From assembly GCF_014649395.1 (NCBI RefSeq), contig NZ_BMSY01000010.1, forward strand, positions 124,001-188,000: a stretch of 64,000 nt of DNA, read 5' to 3'. Shown one piece after another: positions 42,746 to 52,132 of this stretch. Source of the DNA: Streptomyces aureoverticillatus (GTDB lineage: Bacteria; Actinomycetota; Actinomycetes; Streptomycetales; Streptomycetaceae). Below the pieces are notes generated by a model. That model saw nothing but the letters and a program-made list of their open reading frames with translations, made no database searches and was not told the origin of the DNA. Position 1 is the first letter of the stretch. Each line of letters begins with the position of its first letter. The position numbers and the translations under genes are program-made.

Positions 42746-45700
42746 CTAACGCTCCTGGTTGTAGGTGCTATCAGGGCTGAAGCCCTGGCCATTCGTGTCA
42801 CTGCCCGCGCTGCGGCCCCGCTGGACGCCGCGGCGCAGGTTGCTCAGCCTGCCCCGTACTTCCTCGGGGTCGCGGGAGACCTGGGGGCCGCCCTGCGGGG
42901 ACTGTTCCGCGGTGCCCTCGACCAGGTTGGCCTTGGGCACCCGACGCGGCAGCCCGGACGAGGTGATCCCGCCCGCCTTGGGCTCCCGCAACTGCTCGGC
43001 GCGCTGCCAGCGGTCGTCGTTGGACGAACGCCAGCCGGGGCCCTGCCGCTCGCCCTGCTGCGCGTCGCCCTGCATGCCGTCGTGGCTCTCGCCGTTCGGG
43101 CTCTCCTGGCGCGGCGCGGCGGGGGCGTTCCCGTTGCCGTTCGCGGCGGCGCTGCCACGGCGCGGGAGGCCCGCGTCGGTCAGCTCGTGAGCGGCTCCCG
43201 ACGGACCCGACGGGGCCGGTGAGGCAGGTCCCGGACGGTCGAAGCCTACGCGCTCGGCGTCGCCCGCGTCAGTCGCCGGAGCGGATTCCGCTTCGGGAGC
43301 GTACTCGCCCTGGTAGTCGTCCTGGTAACCGTCCCGCAAGGGCCAGTCGTCCTGGTGGGAACGCTCCGGATAGGTGGCGAAGGGCTCCTGGACACCGCCC
43401 GTACGAGCGTCGTGGCCGTCGTGGCCGGCCTCCGAATGGGCAGCGTAGGCGCCGTCCTGGTAGCCGTCCTGCGTCGTGTAGTACGGATCGTCGTACGCCT
43501 GGCCGCCCTGGTCGTAGGTCGGCTGCTGGTCGTAGCCGCCCTGGCCCTGGTCGTAACCGGACGCCTGCTGCCCGTCGTACGCGGCCTGCGCCGGGTCGTA
43601 CCCCGCGTGCTGGTCGTCGTAACCGGCCTGCTCGTCGTAAGGGGCGTGCTGGGCGTGCTGGTCTTCGTATCCGCCCTGCTGATCCTGGTACGCGCCCCGG
43701 GGGCCGTCGAAGGCGCCCTGCGGGTCCGCGTAGCCGGACGGCTGCTCGTACGCCTCCTGGGCCCCGCCCTGGACCTCGTCGCGGAACAGCGGGCGCCCCG
43801 CCCCGGCCGGCTGGCCGTTCTGGGCCTGCGCCTCCAGCGCGGCCCGGCGCTCCTCGCGCATCAACGAGCGGCCCACCGGGTCCAGTTGGCCGCCGGCGTC
43901 CTGGCCCTCGCCCTGGTAGCGGCTGTCGTCGAAGCCCAGCTCGGCGGCCGTGCGCAGCGGCTCGGCCTCTCGGACCTGCTGCTCCGGGATGATCGAGGAG
44001 ACCGTGAACTCGGAGTCGTGCGGCTGCTGTTCGCCACCGCCACCGTGCGTGATGTTCTCCGGCAGCATGACGAGCGAGGTGGTGCCCGCCTGCTCGCCCG
44101 AGGGGCGCAGCTGGACGCGGATGCCGTGCCGGTCGGACAGCCGGCCGACCACGAACAGGCCCATGCGCTGGGAGATCGCGGCGTCCACGGTCGGCGGGTT
44201 GGCCAGGCGGTGGTTGATGTCCGCGAAGTCCTCGGCGGTCAGGCCGATGCCCTTGTCGTGGATCTCGACCATCACGCGGCCGTCCGGGAGCCGGGTGGCG
44301 GTGACCTTGACCTTGGTCTGCGGCGAGGAGAACGTCGTGGCGTTCTCCAGGAGCTCGGCGAGCAGGTGCACGAGGTCGGTCACGGCGAGGCCGTGGATCT
44401 CGGCCTCGGGGACGCCCGACAGCTCGATGCGCTCGTACTGCTCCACCTCGGAGGAGGCGGCGCGCAGCACGTCGACGAGCGGCACCGGCTGGTCCCAGCG
44501 GCGGCCCGGCTCCTCGCCGGAGAGCACCAGGAGGTTCTCGCCGTTGCGGCGCATACGGGTCGCGAGGTGGTCCAGGCGGAAGAGCGACTCCAGCTGGTCC
44601 GGGTCGGCCTCGTTGTTCTCCAGGTCGGTGATGAGGGTCAGCTGGCCCTCGATCAGCGACTGGTTGCGGCGCGAGAGGTTGGTGAAGATCGCGTTGATGT
44701 TGCCGCGCAGCAGGGCCTGCTCGGCGGCGAGCCGGACGGCCTCGCGGTGCACCTGGTCGAAGGCGCGGGCGACCTCGCCGATCTCGTCGGTGGAGGTGAT
44801 CGGGATGGGCTGCACGCGGGTGTCGACGCGGCCCGGGTCGGTGCGCGAGAGCTGGTCGACGAGCATCGGCAGGCGCTCCTGGGCGATGCCGAAGGCGGCG
44901 GTGCGCAGGCTGCGCATCGCGCGGCTCATCTGGCGGGCCATGAGGCCGGCCAGGATGAAGGCGGCGAGCAGGGCGACCACGACGATCGCGCCGGTGATGA
45001 ACGCGTCGGTCTTGGCGTCGTCGGCGATGCCGGACGCCTCGTTCACGGCCTTGTCGGCGAGGTCCGCCTCGATGTTGCGGTACCCGTCGAACCTGAGGGT
45101 GGTGGAGGCCCACAGGGCGGGGGCGGTGATGCCCTTGCCCGCGAGCTCGACCCGCGCGCTCGGCTGGGTGGAGGGCAGGCCCGCGATGAGGCCGGTCGCC
45201 TTGTCGGCGCGCGGCATCGGGACGTACTTCTCGCCCTTGGCGCGGGCCGCGGCCGCGGCCTCCTCGGTCTGCTTCTCGGCGGCCGCCGTGATCCGCTTCT
45301 TCTCGTCCTCGAGCTTCTTTACGTCCTCGGGGGTGCCGCCGCCGGTGTACTCCTGGATGGCGATGTTCTCCAGGTACGCGTACGAGGAGAAGGCGAGGCG
45401 CTGCCTGGTCAGGTCGGTCTGGGTCGGGCCCGGCTGCACCAGGATGTGGGTGCCGATGGAGCGCTGCAGGGAGAGCGCGGCCTTGGCCAGCGAGACGGCG
45501 TAGACGGTGCGTCCGTAGGACGTGATGTTTCCGGTGCCGAGGCCGAGCTCGTTGGCGAACTCCATCAGCGGGTGCTGGATGGCGACGTAGCCCTCTTCGG
45601 TCTGCACGCCGCCGAGCTTCTTGGTGTACGCGGCCTCGCGCAGACTCTCCAGCTTCGGCTCGACCTTGCGGAAGCCGTCCAGGCGACGCTTGAGGCCCTC

Positions 45701-46150
45701 CTTCTGCGGCATGTCCTCGGCGGCGTCGTCGAACGCGGCGGCGGCCGCGTCGGTGGCCTTGCGGGCCTTGACCACGTCGGGGTCGTTCTTCTTGCCCTTG
45801 AGCAGCGGCGCGGCGGAGATGTCGCGCTCCTCGATGAGGCGGTTGCCGTAGTCGAGGGAGGCGCGCACCAGGCGGGCGGTGGCCTCGGCGTCGCGGGCCT
45901 GGTCCCAGGTGTCGATGGCGCCCTTCACCTGGAAGCCGCCCATCACCAGGCCGACCAGGACGGGTATGAGGAGGATCGCGTTCAGACGCGTCGGCACGCG
46001 CCAGTTTCTGGGCGACATCCGACCGCCGGAGGCGGCCTGCGGCTCGCCGCCCGGTACGTCCGCGGACGGCGCTGCAGCGCGCGGCGGCGGGGTGAAGTTG
46101 CCCCGCGTGTCCCGGTCCGGGGATGCGGGGCTCGTCTTGCTTCGCCTCAC
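42746..46150 (-). CDS. cvnA: Conservon sensor kinase-like CvnA with NIT domain (first conservon)
   Basis: A 1134-residue membrane protein. After a Pro-rich cytoplasmic start, helix 1 (LNAILLIPVLVGLVMGGF, about residue 55) leads to a large extracytoplasmic NIT (nitrate/nitrite-sensing-like) domain. Helix 2 lies near 390 (AFITGAIVVVALLAAFILAGLMA). A HAMP-like region, the LDHLATRMRRNGENLLVL segment and a HATPase_c domain (LAELLENATTFSSP, HDKGIGL, RMGLFVVGRL) follow. The C-terminal ~400 residues are disordered and rich in Tyr, Gln and Asp, ending in SGLPRRVPKANLV and VRGRLSNLRRGVQ, shared with the other CvnA. GTG 46150 is chosen because both CvnA genes share a GAGG-TTG ribosome region there. Confidence 0.9.
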   Translation of the reverse strand: MRRSKTSPASPDRDTRGNFTPPPRAAAPSADVPGGEPQAASGGRMSPRNWRVPTRLNAILLIPVLVGLVMGGFQVKGAIDTWDQARDAEATARLVRASLDYGNRLIEERDISAAPLLKGKKNDPDVVKARKATDAAAAAFDDAAEDMPQKEGLKRRLDGFRKVEPKLESLREAAYTKKLGGVQTEEGYVAIQHPLMEFANELGLGTGNITSYGRTVYAVSLAKAALSLQRSIGTHILVQPGPTQTDLTRQRLAFSSYAYLENIAIQEYTGGGTPEDVKKLEDEKKRITAAAEKQTEEAAAAARAKGEKYVPMPRADKATGLIAGLPSTQPSARVELAGKGITAPALWASTTLRFDGYRNIEADLADKAVNEASGIADDAKTDAFITGAIVVVALLAAFILAGLMARQMSRAMRSLRTAAFGIAQERLPMLVDQLSRTDPGRVDTRVQPIPITSTDEIGEVARAFDQVHREAVRLAAEQALLRGNINAIFTNLSRRNQSLIEGQLTLITDLENNEADPDQLESLFRLDHLATRMRRNGENLLVLSGEEPGRRWDQPVPLVDVLRAASSEVEQYERIELSGVPEAEIHGLAVTDLVHLLAELLENATTFSSPQTKVKVTATRLPDGRVMVEIHDKGIGLTAEDFADINHRLANPPTVDAAISQRMGLFVVGRLSDRHGIRVQLRPSGEQAGTTSLVMLPENITHGGGGEQQPHDSEFTVSSIIPEQQVREAEPLRTAAELGFDDSRYQGEGQDAGGQLDPVGRSLMREERRAALEAQAQNGQPAGAGRPLFRDEVQGGAQEAYEQPSGYADPQGAFDGPRGAYQDQQGGYEDQHAQHAPYDEQAGYDDQHAGYDPAQAAYDGQQASGYDQGQGGYDQQPTYDQGGQAYDDPYYTTQDGYQDGAYAAHSEAGHDGHDARTGGVQEPFATYPERSHQDDWPLRDGYQDDYQGEYAPEAESAPATDAGDAERVGFDRPGPASPAPSGPSGAAHELTDAGLPRRGSAAANGNGNAPAAPRQESPNGESHDGMQGDAQQGERQGPGWRSSNDDRWQRAEQLREPKAGGITSSGLPRRVPKANLVEGTAEQSPQGGPQVSRDPEEVRGRLSNLRRGVQRGRSAGSDTNGQGFSPDSTYNQER

Positions 46151-46322
46151 TCGACCAACAACCTCTCGGCGGCGGCTCCTGCGCTGGTGCCGCTGTCGTC
46201 TCCAAAGGCCCGTGCTACTGGGCAGTTCAGCGCATTCCAGCACGTCAGGCAGTGCTCTTCCAAACAGTAGGAAAGAACAGTTCCGCGTGGTGTAAGCCTC
46301 AGATAAATCGGTCATAAAGAGC

Positions 46323-46346
46323 GAGCCCCGCCAAAAGGCGGGGCTC
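46323..46346 (-). terminator. Terminator between the two conservons
   Basis: Perfect 10-bp stem GAGCCCCGCC / GGCGGGGCTC with tetraloop, followed on the minus strand by GCTCTTTAT. It lies 145 bp past the cvnD stop of the upstream conservon, so the two conservons are probably separate transcripts. The remainder of 46151-46491 holds the promoter region of the first conservon. Confidence 0.75.
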
Positions 46347-46491
46347 TTGTGAGCACAGCGACACCGGCCGACCGCGATGTGTCGCGGGGCCGGTGCAATT
46401 CTCTGTCGAAACGTTATGAACACGGCAGCCGTCCGTGTCAAAGGACACAGATCGTTCCGTGCGCTCTACGACAACTTCCGTATGGTCCCGC

Positions 46492-47094
46492 CTACTTGAG
46501 TCGTGCCATAAGTGCGTGCTCGACCAGCGTGATCAGGCCACTCTTTGCGTCCGCACGGTGCCGGGCATCGGTGGTGATGATGGGCGTGCCGGGACCGATC
46601 TGCAGGGCCTCGCGCACCTCGTCGGGCGTGTACGGCTGGTGGCCGTCGAAGCCGTTGAGGGCGATGACGAAGGGCAGGCCCGAGTTCTCGAAGTAGTCGA
46701 CCGCCGGGAAACAGTCGGCCAGGCGCCGGGTGTCGACGAGCACGACCGCGCCGATGGCGCCGCGGACCAGGTCGTCCCACATGAACCAGAACCGGTCCTG
46801 TCCCGGCGTGCCGAACAGGTAGAGGATCAGGTCCTGGTCGAGCGTGATGCGGCCGAAATCCATCGCCACCGTCGTGGTGGTCTTGTCACCGGTGTGCGTG
46901 AGGTCGTCGATGCCCGCGGACGCGGACGTCATCACGGCCTCGGTGCGCAGCGGGTTGATCTCGGAGACCGCGCCGACGAACGTGGTCTTGCCGACGCCGA
47001 AGCCGCCCGCCACCACGATCTTGGCGGACGTCGTGGACCGGCCGGCGGAGCCGGAGTCCGTGAAGCCGCCTCCGTCAGAGCTTGCGAAGTCCAC
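46492..47094 (-). CDS. cvnD: Conservon Ras-like GTPase CvnD (second conservon)
   Basis: A 200-residue small GTPase with GGFGVGKTTF, FGTPGQDRFWFMWDD and NGFDG motifs identical to the first conservon's copy. The N-terminal segment is six residues longer and Gly/Ser-rich (MDFASSDGGGFTDSGSAGRS). GTG 47094 overlaps cvnC by 20 bp. The near identity of the GTPase cores contrasts with the divergent CvnA proteins, so cross-talk between the complexes is conceivable. Confidence 0.92.
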   Translation of the reverse strand: MDFASSDGGGFTDSGSAGRSTTSAKIVVAGGFGVGKTTFVGAVSEINPLRTEAVMTSASAGIDDLTHTGDKTTTTVAMDFGRITLDQDLILYLFGTPGQDRFWFMWDDLVRGAIGAVVLVDTRRLADCFPAVDYFENSGLPFVIALNGFDGHQPYTPDEVREALQIGPGTPIITTDARHRADAKSGLITLVEHALMARLK

Positions 47095-47482
47095 TGAGCA
47101 CCCTTTCGAGCAGTGTCACGTCGGGCTGGCCGCCGGCGTTCTCGTCGCCGCCGGGCTGGTGGATGGCGACGAGCCCGGCCTCGGCCAGGTCGGCGACGAG
47201 GATGCGGGCCACACCGAGCGGCATGGAGAGCAGCGCCGAGACCTCGGCCACCGACTTGACCTCACGGCACAGGTGGCAGATCCGCTGGTGCTCCGGGAGC
47301 AGCCCCATCAGCTGCGCCGGGTCGGCCGTGGTGCTGACCAGCGCCTCTATCGCGAGCTGGTAGCGGGGCCGGGTCCGGCCACCGGTCATCGCGTACGGGC
47401 GCACCAGCGGCTGGTCGCCCTCAACTCCGTACCCGGCGTGGGATGCGCCGTACGGGTCGTGAGAGGCGGTGGGCGGGTTCAT
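47075..47482 (-). CDS. cvnC: Conservon DUF742 protein CvnC (second conservon)
   Basis: A 135-residue protein consisting almost only of DUF742 (PLVRPYAMTGGRTRPRYQLA to LLERVLSGLRKL) behind a ~25-residue tail. The core matches the first conservon's CvnC very closely, while the disordered N-terminal extension is missing. ATG 47482 is 151 bp from the cvnB stop, an unusually wide gap for a conservon, filled with GC-rich sequence of no recognised function. Confidence 0.9.
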   Translation of the reverse strand: MNPPTASHDPYGASHAGYGVEGDQPLVRPYAMTGGRTRPRYQLAIEALVSTTADPAQLMGLLPEHQRICHLCREVKSVAEVSALLSMPLGVARILVADLAEAGLVAIHQPGGDENAGGQPDVTLLERVLSGLRKL

Positions 47483-47632
47483 GGATCCTCCGGGCGGGAC
47501 AGCAGTTGTCTGCGTTCCGTCTGACAGAGCCGGGTGGGGGCATGACTGGCGGCCGGACGGTGGTCGGGACGTTCGGTCGGTTCGCTCGGACGGTGGGGCG
47601 GCCGAGGGGGGCGGGGCGGCCCGGGGGCCGCG

Positions 47633-48046
47633 CTAGTAGAGCAGGCTGCCCTGCAGTTCGGCACGCAGGTCCGGAGTGAGGACGGTGCCCGCGCGGTCGA
47701 CGAGAAGGGCCATCTCGTAGCCGACGAGGCCGATGTCGCACTCCGGGTGCGCGAGCACCGCGAGCGACGAGCCGTCCGAGATGGACATGAGGAACAGGAA
47801 GCCGCGCTCCATCTCCACCACGGTCTGGGTGACCGCGCCGCCCTCGAAGATCCGGGAGGCCCCGGCCGTGAGGGAGGTCAGGCCGGAGGCGACGGCCGCG
47901 AGCTGGTCGGCGCGGTCGCGCGGGAAGCCCTCGGACATCGCGAGAAGCAGGCCGTCGGCGGAGACCACGACCGTGTGGGACACCCCGGGGGTGTTGTCCA
48001 CGAAGTTGGTGATCAACCAGTTCAGGTTCTGTGCCGCCTGGCTCAT
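47633..48046 (-). CDS. cvnB: Conservon roadblock/LC7 protein CvnB (second conservon)
   Basis: A 137-residue Roadblock/LC7 protein almost identical to the copy at 42322. ATG 48046 gives the same N-terminus (MSQAAQNLNW); a TTG three codons upstream is also open. It lies immediately after the cvnA stop, so translation is likely coupled. Confidence 0.92.
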   Translation of the reverse strand: MSQAAQNLNWLITNFVDNTPGVSHTVVVSADGLLLAMSEGFPRDRADQLAAVASGLTSLTAGASRIFEGGAVTQTVVEMERGFLFLMSISDGSSLAVLAHPECDIGLVGYEMALLVDRAGTVLTPDLRAELQGSLLY

Positions 48047-48055
48047 CGGACTCAA

Positions 48056-51000
48056 CTAACGCTCCTGCTGGTGAGTGGGGAAACTGCCGGTCTGGCCGGT
48101 ACCGGCCTGGCGACCCTGCTGGATGCCCCGACGGAGATTGGTCAGCCGGCCGCGCACGTCGTCGGGTGCGCGCGAGACCTGCGGACCCGTGCTGTCCTGC
48201 GCCTGCTGTGCGGTGCCCGCCACGAGGTTCGCCCGTGGCACGCGGCGCGGCAGCCCGGAAGTGGTGACGCCGCCCGCGGAGGGCTGCCGGACGCGCTCGG
48301 CCTGGCGGCCCAGTTCGTCGTTCGGCGTGGTGCGCCAAGCGGTGTTGCCGGTGGTGCTGTTCGTGCTGTTGGTGTTGCTCGCGTTCGGGCCGCCCGCGGT
48401 CGGGGCACCGCCCGTGCGCTGCGGCAGCGGCGGGGTGGCGGGACCGCCGGGGCGGCCCTGCGCGGACCCGGGACGCTGCGGGAGCTGCGGGTCGCGCTGC
48501 GGGAGCGGCTGCTGGGGAGCGTCGGGCCGGGGGGCCTGCTCCGGACGGCGGCCGGGCTCGGCGCCGTTGCCGCGCCCCGGGGTCTGGGGCTGCTGGGACC
48601 GGCGGGGCCGCGGGCGCGGGGGCAGGCCCGGGTGCCGCTGCTCGGTCTGCCGGTTCCGCTCGGCCTGCTGCTGCGCCTCCTTGGCCTGGGCCTGGCGCTC
48701 CTGCTGAGCCTGCTGCTCCTGCTCCGCCTGCTGCTGGGCCTGCTGGGAGAACCAGTTGGTCTCCAGCGTGTCGTACAGCGGCGTACGTCCGTCCTGCGGG
48801 CCGGACGCGGGGGGCAGGCCCTCGGGCTCGCCCGGCTGCGGGGCCTGCGGGAGCTGGGCCTGCGGGCGCTGCGGGGCGGGCAGCTGCTGGCCCCGCGAGC
48901 CGGGCGCCTGCTGCTGCGGGGCGCCCTGGTTGCGGTCACCGCGCTGGCCCTGGCCCTGGCCGCGGCGCGGCGCGGGCGGACGCGGCACGTTGAACTCGCC
49001 GGTGCCGCCCGGGGTCTGGCCGCTCTGCGGGGCGCCCTGAGCGGGGCCGCCGAAGACGTCGGAGCGGACGAACTCGCCGGTGCCCTGCATGCCCGGGGCC
49101 CCCGGCGCGCCGCTCTGCGGGGCGTCCTGGCCGGGCGTGCCCGGGGGCGGGCCGTCGAAGTCGGGACGCTCGAACTGCGCGGTGGAACCGGGGCCTTGGC
49201 GGTCGTCGGCGAGGCCCGCGGGGGTCGCGAACTGGCCGGTGGACTCGGGCTCCTCGTGGCCACGGGGAGCGTCGAAGGGCTCGCGCGAGACCTGCGGCCG
49301 CGCGTTCTCGTCGCTCCAACTGGGCGTACGGGGCTGCTGGTTGCCGCCCGGCTGGTTGCCGCCGGGCAGCTCGGCACGCGGACCTTCCCCAAGCTCTCGG
49401 CTTCGCTCGACCAGGGGAGGCCCCATCCGCGGCGGAAGCTGCGGCCTGCGGCCCTGGTCGGAGCCGGAGCCCGTGCCGGGACCCGCGTCATTCGTACGCT
49501 GCTGGGGCACCGGCGGCTGCGGCATGTTCGCACCGGGGCGGCTGCCCTGCGAGAAGCCGGGGGAACGCGGGGTCTGCGGGTTCTGGGGGAGCTGCGGCGC
49601 CTGCGGGCGCTGTTCGCCGGATCCACCGGCGAGCCCCGCGGGACCACCGGCACCGGGACCACCGCCGGGCCCGGACGCACCGGCCCCCGCGAGACCGCCC
49701 GGCGCCACCGGTGACCCGGCCGACGGCCCCTGGCCCCCGCCGCGCGCGGGCAGCGCCGCCCGCGGGCCGGGCCCGGCCACCTGACCGCGCTGCGTCCCGG
49801 CACCGGGACCGACCTGACCGCCACGCGCACGTGCGGCACCGCCGAGTCCGGCGGCCACACCGCCGCCGCGCCGCGCGGCCGCGGCACCGGCCGCGGCCTG
49901 CGCCGCGGCGGGACCGCCGGTCGGGGCGGGCGCGCCCGGCTTGCTGGGGGCCTTCTTGCCGCCCTGGGCGACGTCGACGGGCAGCATGACCAGCGCGGTC
50001 GTACCACCGGAGTCGGACGGGCGGAGCTGGATGCGGATGCCGTGGCGCTGCGAGAGGCGGCCGACCACGAACAGACCCATGCGACGGGAGACGGAGACGT
50101 CCACGGTGGGCGGCGAGGCGAGCCGCTCGTTGATCGCGGCGAGGTCCTCGGGGGAGAGGCCGATGCCGGTGTCGTGGATCTCGATGAGCACGCGGCCGTC
50201 GGGCAGCGCGTGACCGGTCACCTTGACCTTGGTCTGCGGCGAGGAGAACGAGGTCGCGTTCTCCAGCAGCTCGGCGAGCAGGTGCACGAGGTCGTTGACG
50301 ACGCGTCCGGCGACCTCGGTGGAGGGCACCGCCGACAGCTCGATGCGCTCGTACTGCTCCACCTCGGACGCGGCGGCACGCAGCACGTCGACGAGCGGCA
50401 CGGGGCGCGTCCAGCGGCGTCCGGGCTCTTCACCGGCGAGCACCAGGAGGTTCTCGCCGTTACGGCGCATGCGGGTCGCGAGGTGGTCGAGCTTGAACAG
50501 CGAGGACAGCTGGTCCGGGTCGGCCTCGCGGGACTCCAGCTCGGAGATGAGGGACAGCTGGCGCTGGATGAGGCCCTGGGAACGGCGCGAGAGGTTGGTG
50601 AACATCGCGTTGACGTTGCCCCGGAGGAGGGCCTGCTCGGCGGCGAGGCGGACGGCCTCGCGGTGCACGTCGTCGAAGGCCGCGGCCACCTGGCCGATCT
50701 CGTCCCGGGAGTGCACACCGACGGACTCCACGGACGTGTCGACGTCCTGCGGGTCGGACTCGGAGAGCTGCTTGACCAGCTCGGGCAGACGGTCCTGGGC
50801 GACCTTGGTCGCGGTGTCCTGCAGCCGCCGCAGCGAGCGGATCATGGACCGGGCCACGACGAAGGCGCCGACGAGCGAGACGCCGAGCACGAGCAGGATG
50901 AGCGCACCGTTGAGGATCGCCTGCTGCTCGGACTCGTTCCTGAGCGAGCGGGCCTTCTGCTCCATCTCGTCGAGCAGCGTCAGCTCGATCTTGGACATCT

Positions 51001-52132
51001 CCGAGATCTTGGTGGAGTCGGCGTCCACCCAGTCCTTGTAGGAGCGCTTGCCGCGGAGCTTGATGCCGCCTTCCTGCTCCAGGACGCGCTTGGCGTAGGA
51101 GTTGGCGGCCTCGATGGAGGCGTTGCCCTCGCTGATGGGCTTCAGGAGCTTCTCGGGGTCACCGGTGTAGATCCGGTTGAAGGACTGGAGCTCCGAGCCC
51201 TCCTTGTCGAGCGCGGAGAACGCGTACCGGCGGTCGGTCTCGGAGAGCTTGCCGAACTCGCGGTTGTTCGCGGGCAGCGCGGCCGCGATGACGGCGCGCT
51301 GCACGGAGGCGTACTCCTTGGCGGAGGAGAACGCGGCCAGCGCGCGGGTGCGCTGGATCATGTCCGGGTTACTGGTCGCCTGCGCCATGTCCTCGGAGAG
51401 CGCGAGGAGCTGCTCGATGAGCTGGCTGTAGGCGTCGACGGTCTGCGAGACCGACTTGGTGTCGGTGTACGCGTTCCGGCGGACTTCGTTGATCTTCTGC
51501 AGCTGCTGGGTGATCTGGATGGTGCTCTGCCGGACGCCCAGCAGGCCCTTGTCGCTGTCGCTGTCGTCGAGCTGCTGCGTGCCGCGCAGGAAGTTCTTGT
51601 AGGCCCGGTCCGTCTCGTCCCGGGTGCCCTTGACCGTGAAGTCGGTGTCCTTCGCGCCGTGCGCGAGCGGGCCCGCCGACTGGTCGCGCTCCTCCTGGAG
51701 CGCCGCGGCCAGCTCGGTGGCCTGCTTGGTCATGTCGGTCAGCAGCTTCATGTTGTCGAGCTGCTCGATCTCGTCCATCGACGAGTTGATACGCAGGGCG
51801 CCGAGAGAGGTCGCCGCGATGACGGGCAGCGCGAGGAGCGAGACCAGACGGGTGGAGATGCGCCAGTTGCGCAGGGCTATTCGGGAGCCGGGACCCGTGG
51901 GTGTCTTGGAGCCCTTCGGCAGCGCTCCGCCCGCGGACTGGCCGGAGCCCGGCGTGCCCGCACGTCCGGCGCCCGTGCCGCCGTCACCGGACTGCACCTG
52001 TCCGGGGTTCTGGGCGTGCTGGGCCGAGGAGCCGCGGTCACTTCCGCCGCGCTCCGGATCCGCCGAAGCTTCCCCTCGGCCGCGGCCGGCCTGGGGAGAC
52101 CCCTTGCCATCCCTCTTGAAACGTCCCTGCAC
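48056..52132 (-). CDS. cvnA: Conservon sensor kinase-like CvnA with NIT domain (second conservon)
   Basis: A 1358-residue membrane protein with the same layout as the other CvnA: helix near residue 95 (LVSLLALPVIAATSLGAL), extracytoplasmic NIT-like domain, second helix near 440 (AILNGALILLVLGVSLVGAFVVA), HAMP-like segment, LDHLATRMRRNGENLLVL and HATPase_c (LAELLENATSFSSP, HDTGIGL, RMGLFVVGRL). The C-terminal ~590 residues are Pro/Gln/Gly-rich and disordered, ending in SGLPRRVPRANLV and VRGRLTNLRRGIQ. GTG 52132 fits the AGAGGTTG region. The disordered tail contains the 43-bp repeat shared with the MITE-like element. By remembered synteny this corresponds to S. coelicolor cvnA1 and the other to cvnA2. 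Confidence 0.9.
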   Translation of the reverse strand: MQGRFKRDGKGSPQAGRGRGEASADPERGGSDRGSSAQHAQNPGQVQSGDGGTGAGRAGTPGSGQSAGGALPKGSKTPTGPGSRIALRNWRISTRLVSLLALPVIAATSLGALRINSSMDEIEQLDNMKLLTDMTKQATELAAALQEERDQSAGPLAHGAKDTDFTVKGTRDETDRAYKNFLRGTQQLDDSDSDKGLLGVRQSTIQITQQLQKINEVRRNAYTDTKSVSQTVDAYSQLIEQLLALSEDMAQATSNPDMIQRTRALAAFSSAKEYASVQRAVIAAALPANNREFGKLSETDRRYAFSALDKEGSELQSFNRIYTGDPEKLLKPISEGNASIEAANSYAKRVLEQEGGIKLRGKRSYKDWVDADSTKISEMSKIELTLLDEMEQKARSLRNESEQQAILNGALILLVLGVSLVGAFVVARSMIRSLRRLQDTATKVAQDRLPELVKQLSESDPQDVDTSVESVGVHSRDEIGQVAAAFDDVHREAVRLAAEQALLRGNVNAMFTNLSRRSQGLIQRQLSLISELESREADPDQLSSLFKLDHLATRMRRNGENLLVLAGEEPGRRWTRPVPLVDVLRAAASEVEQYERIELSAVPSTEVAGRVVNDLVHLLAELLENATSFSSPQTKVKVTGHALPDGRVLIEIHDTGIGLSPEDLAAINERLASPPTVDVSVSRRMGLFVVGRLSQRHGIRIQLRPSDSGGTTALVMLPVDVAQGGKKAPSKPGAPAPTGGPAAAQAAAGAAAARRGGGVAAGLGGAARARGGQVGPGAGTQRGQVAGPGPRAALPARGGGQGPSAGSPVAPGGLAGAGASGPGGGPGAGGPAGLAGGSGEQRPQAPQLPQNPQTPRSPGFSQGSRPGANMPQPPVPQQRTNDAGPGTGSGSDQGRRPQLPPRMGPPLVERSRELGEGPRAELPGGNQPGGNQQPRTPSWSDENARPQVSREPFDAPRGHEEPESTGQFATPAGLADDRQGPGSTAQFERPDFDGPPPGTPGQDAPQSGAPGAPGMQGTGEFVRSDVFGGPAQGAPQSGQTPGGTGEFNVPRPPAPRRGQGQGQRGDRNQGAPQQQAPGSRGQQLPAPQRPQAQLPQAPQPGEPEGLPPASGPQDGRTPLYDTLETNWFSQQAQQQAEQEQQAQQERQAQAKEAQQQAERNRQTEQRHPGLPPRPRPRRSQQPQTPGRGNGAEPGRRPEQAPRPDAPQQPLPQRDPQLPQRPGSAQGRPGGPATPPLPQRTGGAPTAGGPNASNTNSTNSTTGNTAWRTTPNDELGRQAERVRQPSAGGVTTSGLPRRVPRANLVAGTAQQAQDSTGPQVSRAPDDVRGRLTNLRRGIQQGRQAGTGQTGSFPTHQQER
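49384..49426 (-). repeat. 43-bp repeat B inside cvnA coding sequence
   Basis: Matches 17799-17841 of the MITE-like element at 42 of 43 positions in reverse orientation. In cvnA it encodes MGPPLVERSRELGEG within the disordered tail. The sequence can fold (GGGGCCTCCCC ... CTTGGGGAAG). Confidence 0.85.
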
